DNA from: Hydractinia symbiolongicarpus
Lineage: Eukaryota; Cnidaria; Hydrozoa; Anthoathecata; Hydractiniidae
NCBI RefSeq assembly: GCF_029227915.1
Contig: NC_079877.1
Span: forward strand, 11,467,351-11,531,350
Length of the DNA: 64,000 nucleotides
Reading direction: 5' to 3'
Below, piece by piece: positions 12,101 to 20,917 of this stretch. Positions within the stretch are counted from its first letter, which is position 1; every line of letters starts with the position of its first letter. Both the position numbers and the translations under genes were made by a program. The notes under the pieces were generated by a model that did not search any database, had not been told where the DNA came from, and saw only the letters and a list, made by a program, of their open reading frames with translations.

Positions 12101-15100
12101 AAAGTAATTGATAGACGGTTTTTCAGCTTTCAAATGACACTTTTCTTGTGGTTTTAAGTAAGCCCGTTGATACAAAATAATCATGATATACTAAACAATA
12201 AAACTATTGTGTAGAAAAAGGGTTAATTAATTTTCTTTTCAAGATTTTCAGTAACACCAGACTTTTTCCAGCCGTTGATGATTATTTCTGGGTGGTTCCG
12301 GGCGTAGTCGTAATATTTGGTAATCCATTTAGCATGTACTGGTTTGACGACTGAGAGTCGGACATCTACCTTAATTTGATCCGTACGCTTGCCTTCAGAC
12401 ATTTGCTTCGTGATTTCATTCGAGTACCAGGTTTGCACTTCCTCGCGCAAAAAATCCTTGCTACTTTTGTTCACGGTGAGGTCGAGCAGTTGGAAGTAAT
12501 TCGTCCAATTGTTTGGAACAGAAACCATCTTTCCATTTGATGCTTTCACAACTTTCTTGACTGCGTCTGTCCACTGCCCTTTGAAAAGATCGCAAATCAA
12601 TAGCCACGGTTTCTTCAGAGCCTTCAATTCTTTCCATTTTTCTTTAATGTAGGGGATCAAAATCTTCTTCATCATTTCGATACCTGTATTCTCATTAGCC
12701 CAATGATTTGGAGTTTGGGTGATGTGGAATTCTGTAGGGAATTTGAAATTAGGTTGACTGAAATTGGTCTTCCCTTCATAAATTAACTGGATCGGTAAGA
12801 AATGACCTAAGATGGTTATCCCAAACGTGCCAGTAATTTGACGGTAATCGGAGGTGCCTAAAACCGGAACACGAGAGGTGCCTTTCTTCTCGAGCGTGTA
12901 TTTACTGATGAGCACAAAAGGTAGAGGGGTCTGGTCGATGTTGATGATCAATTACTGTTGTTCTTAATGAAGCCTTTCGACCGGAAAAGCACTTAAATGA
13001 AAAAATGACCATCTCTTCAAGTTATCAAAGGCTTAGAAATAGCTAAAGAGTGATTTTCACTAGTTCGCAGCCGAGTGCGCAAAAATAGGCCTTTTCCGAG
13101 CGCCTTTTATTTTTACGCACCTTTCCTGTGTGAAAATAAAAGGTGCGCGAAAATTAATGGCATCAAAACTGGAATTTTTCAAAAATGTTGGAAAAAGCGA
13201 AACAATGGTGTTTAGCAATTTCGAAGCTAGGTTGGCAGAGCACAAGGTAAGGGATAAAACAGTAAACTACTATATTTTGCAGGGATTTTGATATTATTTT
13301 CTTGCCATTTGAGCACCCTTAATTTTGAAAAATTGTTTTATAGGTTGTTTCAAGCGTGGCTAATTGTTATCCTTTCAATCTTGTTTCTCCTGTTTTATGT
13401 TTTTCTGTAAATAACGTATATAAAGAGTATAAAACTATTTTTTGGTCCTATAGTTTTGGATTTTGCATTGTGGTTTGTAGCTAAGTAACTTAATACTTCT
13501 TTTTTCTATTCAGATGGTGCTACACTAAAAGTTTAGCACATGTTAATTGGGGTTGCAGAAGGAAAGGTGTCTCCATTGACTCCTAGTATAAGGCTAACCT
13601 GATTCACTAGTGTTCTGTCATTTTGCATTATGAATTTTACAAATGCGTTGGTGACTAATAGTCAACACTATATTAATCTAACCAAAATGAACTGCCTTAA
13701 GCATGTTACTTAAGGTCATAGGTCCATACCACAAGCAGGGGGGTATAAATATGGAGTAGAACACAGTAAGCCTCTTGCTCTTAAACAGTTCAGACGTTTG
13801 CTCGCCCACCCTCCCCGATTAATGTACTAATTAGTTCTGTTTTGTTTTCTTCTATATTCGACACGCTAATACAACATTGGCGATGCCATGAAGATAATAA
13901 CGATCTGGTATACGTTATCTTTCACGTTTCTATCAACACGTAAATATGACGTTGGTGGTGGAGTGAGGACAAGAACAGCCTGATACAATTCATACATATT
14001 CATTGATGTGGATGGTGACTGGACGCGCAGTGCGACGCGGTCTGATGGTCGATGTTTGATTTAGCTTCAAGATTTCCTTGCAGAGGGGTTACGTTTCATT
14101 TGGCTGGTAGACCCCACCAAGGTTTTAGTCCAGAGGCAGAATCAACCATCTCTGTGCAACTTTCTTTCTTATAATTCAGCTAATTCTGGTAGGGGTGCCG
14201 GGCTTTCTGAGTTATTCTGTTTAAGCTTAGGGTTGTATGTTCTTTACAGTGATAAATTTAAGTAAGTTTTTTGTGTACAGAGTCAGTTCATATCAGTCTG
14301 TTATAATGAGACAAACGTTTAATTGTCATTAATTGTCATGTACCGTCAAAAGCCGGTTGTCAAAATTTCAAAAGAAGCCAGTGGCCATATGGTGCAGTAA
14401 AAAGAAGCCAGTGTGCCAACTGTTATGATAAACACTCACCATAAAAGACATATAGTGTCAAGAGTCAAGGGTCCTTTGCCTAAGGCATGCAGTGCCAATT
14501 GTCTTGTCTGTTACAGTGTCAGCAATTTTTCAATTGTCTTGTCTGTTACAATGTCAGCAATTTGTCAATTGTCTTGTCTGTTACAATGTCAGCAATTTGT
14601 CAATTGTCTTGTCTTTTACAATGTCAGTAATTTGTCAATTGTCTTGTCTGGTACAATGTCAGTAATTTATTTCAGTGCTTAATTTCTAATGAAGCCCTAG
14701 CACCTCAACCCATACCCCAATTATAACTGCAAACTATTCAAGAATACATTTTCTACCACTACTTTGTGTCGTTTTCACTTCTGAACCATACCAATTAATG
14801 AAGACTTTGATGGGCTTTAAAGATGCTTATAGCTACATAGCTAGCCTTAGCTTTATCACCAGATTGGGTGCTATTTTATACAATTTATAAAGAAACACAA
14901 AATGATTGCTTTGTATATATTTAATGTATGTAATAAATACACTATTTATGCACAACTTGAGATATTTTATATTATCATGATAAACTAGAATGTTGAAACC
15001 GTTGACTCTGAATAACGTTTTATTTAATAGATGTCACCTACTTAGCCTGAAAAAAAAATTTATCTATCCATCATCTTCAAAGGGGCTACGGAACGGCTGT

Positions 15101-16512
15101 TGGTTTTCAACTTTACTGACTTACACGAAAGTCGAGCTGATGGCGGCGAAAACGAAAAAAGGCTATTTTTTCGTCATGCATGTAATTTACAGACTCGAAC
15201 ATATAGATATATCTAGAATTATTATCTTCTCCAGCCTTGGTCATGTTTTCATCCAGAACGAGTCTTGCTAAAATATTTCCTTGTAATATACTTTTCGAAA
15301 AAACATATTGAACCAGTGAGCCAAGTGGGCTGGTCTGTTCATTGCGCAAAACGTGTTTGCGGATTTTTATTATGTGTGCGGAATATAAGGAATGTGAGCA
15401 TTTTAACCGCTTCGTAGCCCCTTTAATGGCCTTGGAATCCAAAGTAATGTTTATTATTCAGTTAATGAACGAACTTTAAGCATACATTAAGGCTCTAAAG
15501 GCTTTTTTTCACATATTTCTCACATTTGGCTCAAAAATAACCCTTTCAACAATTTAAGACAGATTAATATTTCATCTACATCATCTTTAATGGCCTCAGA
15601 ATCCAAAGTAATGTTTTTATTTAGTTAATAAATTAACTTTAAGCATATATACATGAGGCTCTAAAGGCTGTTTTTCACTACTTCTCACATATGGCCCAAA
15701 AATAACCCTTTGGACAATTTCGGACAGCAATAAAATTAATTAATTTGCATTCCAGATATTTAACCTAACCTCTGGATCATAAAAAAGGTGTTTTCTCAAT
15801 TTTATTCTAGAGATATTATGGAATACATGCATCTAAATTAAATGATAATTTTTAAGACATTTTTAGACATTTTTGCCTAAATTTACCTATTTCAGACAGG
15901 TGTCCAAAAAATTTTTTTCTTTTAATATATTATATATTTGAGGTTATTATTCTTTTTACACAATATGCCGTAGTGTAAATACTTTGTTCATTTCTATTTT
16001 ATTTCATTTTTATTTTCTATTTTTCTTATTATTTTTTAGTATTTTAAAGAAGTATTTTTAAAAGCCATGACTGAAAAAAACGAAGCGAAGTTCTACTTGA
16101 CCCCTGGATTCAATTATTTAAAAAAAAAAACAGAAAAGGGAAGGCCATTCCAAAAGACTTTGTGAAGGAGATACCGTTGTAGACAGAATTCAGAATAAGT
16201 CAAAACCTATTGACCTACTTAGGCAATACAAACTAGCCACCACCGCAAGAAGTAGTTGTAAGCAAACAGAAATCAGTTGTTTAGTTAATATTAAATTTGT
16301 TTTCATCCAAATTTCTAGCTGGCTGGCTGAAATAAAATACGAAAGGATTTTACCTTGTGAAATGGTCCTAGGATCTGCTTTCCTGCATAGGATTTAAAAT
16401 TGATATTCTCTATATGTGATATGATAAGTCTTTTGTTTCCCACAACATCTTGGGATGTCTCACTTTGATTAGGAGGTAAAATGTTTTCTTCATTTGCATT
16501 TTCAACAACCAT
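185..16512 (-). CDS. SMC4: SMC4, condensin subunit (5' part of gene, continues past left edge)
   Basis: SMC4 is the ATPase that pairs with SMC2 in condensin to compact mitotic chromosomes. Exons read on the minus strand: 16512-16354, 5132-4941, 3913-3737, 3430-3266, 2870-2743, 2539-2442 and 269-185, all with AG/GT borders. The first six join in phase. Exon 1 (residues 1-53) has the KSYAG...LGPFHK head motif. Exon 2 carries the Walker A motif GPNGSGKS at residues 60-67, then FGYRSKKIRSKKVSLLIHNS. Exon 3 ends GIDLDHNRFLILQ and exon 4 starts GEVEQISMMKP, both diagnostic of SMC4. Exons 5-7 are charged coiled coil. The start is the first ATG before the conserved block. Exon 6 ends in phase 1 but exon 7 needs phase 2, so a small exon is probably missed between them. 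The hinge, second coiled coil and ABC signature/Walker B lie outside the window. Confidence 0.96.
5511..5694 (+). CDS. orphan 3' exon-like ORF, unknown
   Basis: An open frame runs from a CAG acceptor-like site to a stop and encodes KLNVVAFLTFNNGT, then CLTYRVRNVSGLPQYAMYRI and a basic tail. The composition is protein-like, and an AATAAA signal follows at 5737-5742, so this could be the last exon of a gene or of a mobile element lying antisense inside SMC4 intron 1. I do not recognise the family, and no partner exon was found upstream. A chance ORF is possible. Confidence 0.3.
5857..6000 (+). repeat. dispersed repeat copy 1, exon-like segment
   Basis: This segment is highly similar, in inverted orientation, to 23250-23402. 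The shared part has an intron-like pyrimidine tract (CTTCTTTCTTTCC) followed by an open frame reading AIQIIFRGARF...VTGVFKFLVE. In this copy the acceptor position reads AC instead of AG. It may be a relic exon carried by a mobile element. Confidence 0.5.
6251..7420 (+). pseudogene. Tc1-like transposase, degenerate
   Basis: The N-terminal frame (6251-6514) has the Tc1 paired helix-turn-helix pattern (SLYAKQRITALYKFHKR, then VSRQTVSKII). The second block (6678-6968) reads RRKLGWV and VIFTDEST, the first catalytic Asp, and ends VHVWSGI. The third block has CFQQDNDPKH, the second Asp. The last has PTPVESPEFNPIE, the Glu of the DDE triad. The blocks are in different frames with stops at 6969 and 7135. 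Two gaps (about 6515-6645 and 7136-7310) each end in a T-rich stretch plus AG, so they look like introns or insertions. The element lies antisense to SMC4 and cannot encode an active enzyme as read. Terminal inverted repeats were not identified. Confidence 0.85.
7530..8070 (+). mobile_element. LINE 3' end fragment (reverse transcriptase C-terminus plus tail)
   Basis: The translation matches the usual C-terminus of CR1/L2/Rex-type LINE proteins: ILVFKAMNHIAPD, a CHNHQTRLAS block, then PFRAVKVWNILPDQ and SFKTSLMTHL before a stop near 7822. There is one in-frame stop after HIAPD and one frameshift near 7720. After the stop comes a 3' UTR with CCACTAACTATAG and GGCTAGCCA, ending in a TATTATT repeat at about 8040-8080, which is how such LINEs end. 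It is 5'-truncated. A second copy of the tail is at 50336-50420. Confidence 0.8.
8828..9617 (+). mobile_element. hAT-like non-autonomous DNA transposon, copy A
   Basis: The element is bounded by 16-bp perfect terminal inverted repeats, CAGCCCTTAAAATTAG and its complement. The CAG...CTG ends are typical of hAT elements, but I see no clear 8-bp target duplication (AACAATAG on the left, AACGGCGA on the right). No transposase frame is visible. A strong internal hairpin (GCCGGTGACA at 9249-9258, complement at 9274-9283) is preserved in copy B. The inside near both ends has repeated GCTGACG/TTACGTC-like motifs. Copy B lies inverted at 17871-19570. Confidence 0.75.
9249..9283. repeat. internal hairpin of hAT-like element
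   Basis: A 10-bp perfect stem with a 15-nt spacer, GCCGGTGACA and TGTCACCGGC. The matching hairpin in copy B is at 18201-18235 with compensated or tolerated changes. Confidence 0.7.
9618..9720 (-). repeat. two units of a 52-bp repeat
   Basis: Two units, read on the minus strand, have the same core (CTATCGCCGTT...TTTTAAAATGC...ATCTAA) as the internal minisatellites at 11091-11246 and 18911-19068. This may be a remnant of a third copy of that element, broken by the hAT-like insertion immediately to the left. Confidence 0.65.
10444..11653. mobile_element. TA-flanked DNA transposon with about 40-bp inverted ends, copy A
   Basis: The ends are inverted copies: TACAGTACAGTCCAGATGTA at the left and its complement at the right, extending inward through a GCGTACGCGTACGC block for about 40 bp. 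TA at each edge suggests a Tc1/mariner-type TA duplication. No transposase is visible, so it is non-autonomous. The inside is AT-rich and carries a three-unit 52-bp minisatellite. A second copy (18403-19478) shares the ends and most of the interior. Confidence 0.8.
11091..11246 (+). repeat. 52-bp minisatellite, 3 units
   Basis: The core TATCGCC recurs at 11091, 11143 and 11195, and a degraded start (CTATC) at 11247, giving a strict 52-bp spacing. Each unit has TTTTTAAACTTTTAAAATGC in the middle and ATCTAAAAAA at the end. Confidence 0.85.
11991..13163 (-). mobile_element. CENP-B/pogo-like DNA transposon, internally deleted
   Basis: Inverted ends of about 37 bp begin ATGCCATTAATTTT at the left and match the complement ending at 13163. 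Both ends hold several TTTTCGCGC-type subterminal repeats. Between them lies a DDE transposase fragment on the minus strand (12223-12951). Only about 100 bp separate the 5' end of the frame from the right terminal region, so the DNA-binding half has been lost. Confidence 0.75.
12223..12951 (-). pseudogene. DDE transposase fragment, CENP-B/pogo-like
   Basis: A 242-codon open frame without an ATG start; a stop precedes it directly. It matches the DDE domain of pogo/CENP-B-like transposases: NIDQT (Asp6), the motif CDLFKGQWTDAV (Asp121), and VPNNWTNYFQLLDLTVN (Asp157), followed by K-rich helical sequence. Spacing of the last two acidic residues is 36. The helix-turn-helix DNA-binding region that should precede it is absent, so this is a truncated, non-functional copy, although the remaining frame is intact. 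Confidence 0.8.
13540..13900 (+). mobile_element. possible LTR with primer-binding-like site
   Basis: A TATAAATA box at 13744-13751 is followed by a transcript-leader-like stretch, a T-rich segment, and then AACATTGGCGATG at about 13876. Ty3/gypsy elements often have ATTGGCGA-type primer sites directly after the 5' LTR. A related ATGACGTTGGTGG sequence follows near 13946. No gag-pol frame or second LTR was found. The left limit is a guess. Confidence 0.35.
14496..14670 (+). repeat. 35-bp minisatellite, 5 units
   Basis: CAATTGTCTTGTCTGTTACA recurs at 14496, 14531, 14566, 14601 and 14636, an exact 35-bp period, with few differences. The period is not a multiple of three, so the open frame across it is a by-product. 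Confidence 0.95.
15077..15423. mobile_element. 347-bp MITE with 20-bp inverted ends
   Basis: The ends are AAAGGGGCTACGGAACGGCT and the complement of AAAGGGGCTACGAAGCGGTT. It interrupts a tandem-duplicated segment: the second unit at about 15579 reads ATCATCTTTAATGGCC where this one has ATCATCTTC, then the element, then AATGGCC. The open frame within it on the minus strand is not considered a gene. Confidence 0.75.
15424..15730 (+). repeat. about 170-bp tandem duplication
   Basis: The stretch AATGGCCTTGGAATCCAAAG, then GGCTCTAAAGGCT, CTCACAT and AAAAATAACCCTTT, is repeated in the same order from about 15588 with roughly 85 to 90 percent identity by eye. The first unit carries the MITE insertion just upstream. 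Confidence 0.8.
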
Positions 16513-16567
16513 TTTCGCTTTTGGCTAGCTCGTTCAATTCTACTTTTGTTTTTGCTTGTTTATTTTG

Positions 16568-16578
16568 TTCCCGCCAAA
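16568..16578 (-). promoter_or_regulatory. E2F-type site in SMC4 promoter
   Basis: On the SMC4 sense strand the sequence is TTTGGCGGGAA, the classic E2F/DP site. It lies 56 bp upstream of the SMC4 start codon. SMC4 is a cell-cycle gene, so such control is expected; that it functions here is inferred. Confidence 0.6.
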
Positions 16579-16629
16579 TTTTATACTGTGTCATGTAAGA
16601 ATGGCACAAAATTATTACGGCGTTTAAAG

Positions 16630-16643
16630 GTATCTATGGCAAC
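16630..16643 (+). promoter_or_regulatory. X-box-like (RFX) site
   Basis: GTATCTATGGCAAC has a perfect GGCAAC half-site and two mismatches in the other half of the GTNRCC-AT-GGYAAC consensus. It sits about 120 bp upstream of SMC4 and might belong to a divergent promoter, but no divergent first exon has been established. Confidence 0.35.
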
Positions 16644-16658
16644 GATGTTATACTTTGC

Positions 16659-16701
16659 CCAGCATTGAATAATTTTTCCCTACTTTGTTATTGAATGCTG
16701 G
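16659..16701. repeat. 14-bp inverted repeat near SMC4 promoter
   Basis: CCAGCATTGAATAA (16659-16672) pairs with TTATTGAATGCTGG (16688-16701) with one mismatch and a 15-nt loop. It could be a small transposon footprint or a hairpin; nothing shows a function. Confidence 0.6.
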
Positions 16702-16792
16702 TGTATTTTTTCAAGAAAAGAAAATGAACCGTGAAGTGAGCAACGCGGAGCCAAACACTACTACACTATGATGTTGTTTAGAGATAGATAGA

Positions 16793-17066
16793 TGTGCATA
16801 TTTTACATGGCTAGCCTCACAAATATCGAGGGATATACCCTGTCTATTATTTCCAGGAGGGGCCATGGGTTAGATGGACAGTCCTAGAGTACACACACAG
16901 TGTCTCCAACATCTCTCCAATTTCCCTCACATGGCTTGGGTTAACCCAGGGCTATGGTAACATTCACTCCTTTATGTTGAATCGCCGTCAAGAGGAATCA
17001 AACCCTGGTCTCCCGCACAAAGTACAAGAGCTATAACCACTAATCTATGGCGGCGCCACGTTCGCT
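16793..17066 (-). mobile_element. tRNA-derived SINE
   Basis: Read on the minus strand, it starts near 17066 with a tRNA-like head: an A-box-like TAGATTAGTGG and a B-box-like GGTTTGATTCC spaced as in tRNA genes. A unique body follows, then GAGGCTAGCCATG and a short ATCTATCT tail. The last segment resembles the LINE 3' tail at 8025 and 50390, which suggests that LINE machinery mobilised it. Confidence 0.7.
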
Positions 17067-17870
17067 GTTCGCTGGCCAATATCATGCAATATAGCTAGCT
17101 AAATTTCAGCTAGCTGGATTATAATTTTTAAGTAATTTTGCCTAAGTGCTTAAACAAATTATAAGATAAGAGAAAAATTTACTCAACTGGGCATTAGCAT
17201 TAATGTAATGTTTTTATCATACAGTTTCGTTAAGTTTTTTTAACAATGTTTCTGTTCTATTTCATCTCAAATCTTATCCTTCTAGTCACAATTTGCTTTA
17301 CGATACAATGTTTCATGAAATAAAAATGTCTAAGAATTATCTCATTTTGTCTCTGCTGGGCTTTCTTAATTCGTCTCGAATTTCCCTTAATTTGTCTATG
17401 CTATTAATATGTTTGGCTCAAAGCTTGAAAAATATTTCAATGCTTACTTTACTGCTTAAGTGGAACTTTGCATTATCATAACAATAACGTTCAAATTCTA
17501 TTCCACTATTGTCCATTTATGGAATTTTGTACAGAACACTCTCCTTTTTACTTAGTTAGTCTCTCTCAAGCTAAAATGTATGTTGACGCAGTTATTCTTC
17601 TCATTGTACAGCTAAGTATTAGTATATTAGTACAACTGATATTATATTTTTGCACACATTTACAGGCCAGGAAAATTTACCCCCGCAAGCGCTCACGTAA
17701 ATTAATCTGCGTGAGCGATCCATGTGCGATCATAAAAGCTCATGCAAATTAGTTTGCGTGAGTGGTCAATGAAACAAAAAGTTACGACATGCACATGCTT
17801 GATGTATAAAATAAAATTAAAAAAATCCAGTCGTCGCTGATCAAAAATATCAACAAATATACTCAATTGA
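17067..17870. other. no gene recognised
   Basis: AT-rich sequence with open frames of no recognisable family. A GC-rich patch at about 17685-17765 holds GCGCTCACGTAAATTAATCT followed by GCGTGAGCG, an imperfect hairpin. Confidence 0.6.
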
Positions 17871-18402
17871 AAGCCCTTAAAATTAGAATTTTTTTACGTC
17901 TGCAATGAAACGACATGAGATTCATTTCAACTGATTTGCATCAACATTGTGTCAGCAATATTTTTTTTGTAGTAAAGTTATTCAGCTGGCAATATCTTTC
18001 GTCATTCACCTTTTATTAGGGCTAGACCTCTCATAAATTCGATGCACTGATCTCCTAAGACAATGACAAATGAAAATGGAGGGCAAGTCTTATTGACATA
18101 CCTTCTGGATGGTGAACTTATATTTCACTGCCAACTGCCTTTTTATGTTTCCAGATAAACTTTAGGTTTGGGCTTCATTAGGTTGTATATCGCAGAATTC
18201 GTCGGTGACATGCTCAAAAAATGCTTGTCACCAGCACAGTTTAACATGAAATAAAACTTTATAGGAGACTCAATTGTTAGAGTCTTTGCAGAAAATTTCT
18301 CCTCACAAAACTGAGGGCAGGGCTGACTTATTGCCTGCTGTGTCGTGTGGGAGAAAGAACTTCTGGACTTCTTTTTAATACAATATACAATTTTTCGATT
18401 TT

Positions 18403-19478
18403 TACAGTAAGTCCAGATGTAAGCGTATGCTTATGCTCAACTTGCAAAAATAATTGCTTTCATTCAAAAAAACAATAGGATAGTGAGTTTCTTTCAAATT
18501 GCGCGAAAATAACGAAACTAATTAAAGTAACACGATTTTAATCTTGAAATATTTAAAAAACACAAGTTCCTTTAAATAACAACAAATCCAATGATCTAAA
18601 TATTTAAAAAAAACTAATGCTACTTTTAAAACTTTTAGTAATATTTCTTCATCGTCGAAACATATTTTTTAACATGCCAAACTTTTAAAATTTCTTTTTA
18701 TAAAAAGCAACGTTTAACATACAACGCAAACGAAAAACCCTACGTTCGGGATAAGATTTTCAAAACTAATTAAATTTTAATATCGAAGAAAGAAAAAATC
18801 TAAAAATATAACTTTTGACGCTCTAGAAAGATCAAAACACTCACAGTGAGAACATTTTGTTTTAAATTTTAATACCGAAATAAAGAAAGAGTCTAAAAAT
18901 ATAACATTTCTATCGCCGTTTTTCGTTTTTAAATTTTTAAAACATGCTTAAAAAAGCTTTTCTATTGCCGTTTTTCGTTTTTAAACTTTTAAAATGCGAT
19001 TTAAAACACCACTTCTATTGCCATTTTTCGTTCTTGAACTTTTAAAACGCGATCTAAAAATGCTATTCTATCAAAATTAAAGTTTCAATCTTTGTTAAAA
19101 TATAATTATTTCTATTTCTGAAAAGCTTTATTTAACCCGCACAACCAACAATGCCTTCTCGCTAGTTTATTTAGTTCCCACAGAAAACTTTTATTTAATA
19201 AAACTATTAAACAATGGCTCTTCGTGTCACATTGATAAAGTTGATAATATTTGCAATTATGTTATTGGGTATAATTATTTTCACACTATTTAACAATAGT
19301 TACGCGCAGTTATAATAAGATATTTTTCTTCAAGAATCTTTTGTTTATTACACGTAAGTTAATGAGTTACAAGAATCGCAAAATAATTAATAAGAACGAA
19401 AGACAGACAACTACCGCCTCCGAAGAAAAGGTGTGAAACTTGAGCGTACATGTACGCTTACATCTGTACTATACTGTA
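18403..19478. mobile_element. TA-flanked DNA transposon, copy B (nested)
   Basis: It has the same ends and interior as 10444-11653, about 130 bp shorter. The left end reads TACAGTAAGTCCAGATGTAA and the right end is the inverted counterpart, with TA at both borders. It is inserted inside hAT-like copy B, so it is the younger insertion. Confidence 0.8.
18911..19068 (+). repeat. 52/53-bp minisatellite, 3 units
   Basis: TATCGCCG or TATTGCCG cores occur at 18911, 18963 and 19016, with the next degraded start at 19069. It is the counterpart of 11091-11246. Confidence 0.8.
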
Positions 19479-19779
19479 TTATGAATCGAATAGCACTACA
19501 GTATTTCTGTAGCCTGAATTATTTTAGTTATATAGTGATAAGGCTGAATTTAAAATATTTGTGTTTGCCGTCGCCTGACCGGGTCAGTAACATTATTTTT
19601 TTTAAGGTCACCATTACAAAAAAAAAATTTTTTCTGCAGATGCAGGAATACAAGCCTTAAAACGAAACCCAGTAAAAATGAATTTTGTAAAACGTATTAA
19701 CCACAAGTGCTAAGTTGAACGCGATGATGTGTTGACAGATTTGCTATATTTTTAAAACTTTATTCAACATGTTTTTTCT

Positions 19780-20170
19780 TTGGTATTACATCACAAGAAC
19801 ATTCGTCCGAAAGCTGTAATTAGGTACGGGGCACCTAACCTCTCCCATGTTCTGATTATATTGAACTTGCATGGGTGCGCACTCTTCTTGCAGTATTCTT
19901 TGTGACGATGAAAGGTCGGAATGACTTGCGGCATGGTTCTAAATGGTCTTCCGTCTTTCGTTCGAGTCTCAGTTTAATGCACCAGCCGAGCATAAGTGAG
20001 TCAGCATGAAGACCCTTCCTTCATGCTGACACTCGTATGCTTGGCCGACCTTAATGTTCTCTTTGCCTCATGTTCTTTATCATAACACAGCGTTAGCCTT
20101 ATCTCAAATATTTGCTATTTAACCTAATCTTAACCAACAATGTAAATCTATACTGTTGAATAAATAATTC
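19780..20170 (+). mobile_element. possible retroposon 3' end with hairpin and ATTCT tail
   Basis: A CpG-containing stretch with a long hairpin (19983-20047) ends in TTGAATAAATAATTCTATTC, a short tandem tail of the kind seen at non-LTR retroposon 3' ends. No coding part was identified. Confidence 0.4.
19983..20047. repeat. long imperfect hairpin
   Basis: Arms GTCAGCATGAAG and CTTCATGCTGAC are perfectly complementary, and pairing continues outward (GCCGAGCATA with TATGCTTGGC) to about 26 bp with small bulges and a 7-nt loop. Confidence 0.75.
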
Positions 20171-20457
20171 TATTCTATTTTACATGCAAGCTGTATTGTT
20201 TAAAAGTGAACAATATTTAATATATATAGTAAAGATAAGTTATTATCCGTCATTTTAGAAAAAGAAGATGAAAAAGAGAGCATTTTTATTTAAATTTTAT
20301 AGTTTTTATGTATATATATAGCTAATATTAATAAAAAGAAAATGCTTACAATAGAATTTATTTCATAGCAATTATTTTTAATATATATACACTTTTTAAA
20401 CATTTTCCTGCCAAAAGAACAAATACGGCAATTTTTAGTTTTGTTGGGACAAATGTT

Positions 20458-20884
20458 TTTGGAAAAAGTTCAGAGAGTTACTTCCTTTGTTGACTAGCAG
20501 AGTCCTGTCAATTGAGGTAAAAGGTAGGTTGTAGGCCTGTGTAAGAAGTGTTATGTTGTACGGTAGTGAGACATGGGCAGTGAAGCAGGAAGATCTTGAT
20601 CGTTTAGAAAGGAATGATATGAGAATGGTTAGGTGGATGTGTAACGCCAGTCTGAGAGACAGAAAGAGTTCAGATGAGCTAAGAAGCAGGCTAAGTCTCC
20701 GTAGAATTAAAGATGTTATCCAGATAGAAGATTGAATTAGCTGGGGCACTAGGAAAGAATGGAGGAGGATAATTGGGTAAGAAAGTGTAGAGACTTGATA
20801 GTTCCTGGGGCAAAACCCAGAGGCAGACCGAGAAAGACTTGGCAGGAGGTTATAAGGACAGACTTGATACAGAGATGATGATGA
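20458..20884 (+). mobile_element. 5'-truncated LINE fragment with GATGATGAT end
   Basis: It is nearly identical to the 3' coding part of the LINE at 30495-31693. The encoded blocks include MLYGSETWAVKQEDLDRLER and VRWMCNASLRDR. A one-base change at about 20732 breaks the frame after KDVIQI. The end differs from the other copy (it has an ACTTGGCAGGAGG block that the other lacks) and stops in GATGATGATGAG. Confidence 0.85.
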
Positions 20885-20917
20885 GAACAAAATTTTTTAC
20901 TATCTTGCCCCAACTCC

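Larger units (their letters stand above)
5133..16353 (-). other. SMC4 intron 1, 11.2 kb, transposon-filled
   Basis: This intron separates the head start from the Walker A exon. It contains the elements listed separately between 5500 and 15730. Stretches 9721-10443, 13170-13540 and 15731-16353 show only AT-rich sequence to my reading. Confidence 0.85.
17871..19570 (-). mobile_element. hAT-like element copy B, interrupted
   Basis: This is an inverted, diverged copy of 8828-9617. It begins with AAGCCCTTAAAATTAG and keeps the internal hairpin (18201-18235). At 18403-19478 it is split by the TA-flanked element; homology to copy A then resumes (TATTTCTGTAGCC, then ATTTTAGTTA). The far end, beyond about 19560, does not match copy A and no second terminal repeat was found. 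Confidence 0.7.

Noticed and set aside
14413-14682. 89-codon open frame
   Set aside because: It is a translation of the 35-bp minisatellite.
15113-15442. 109-codon minus-strand open frame
   Set aside because: It lies almost entirely within the 347-bp MITE and has no recognisable domain.
20435-20890. 151-codon minus-strand open frame, and its counterpart at 31123-31620
   Set aside because: Antisense shadows of the LINE coding sequence.
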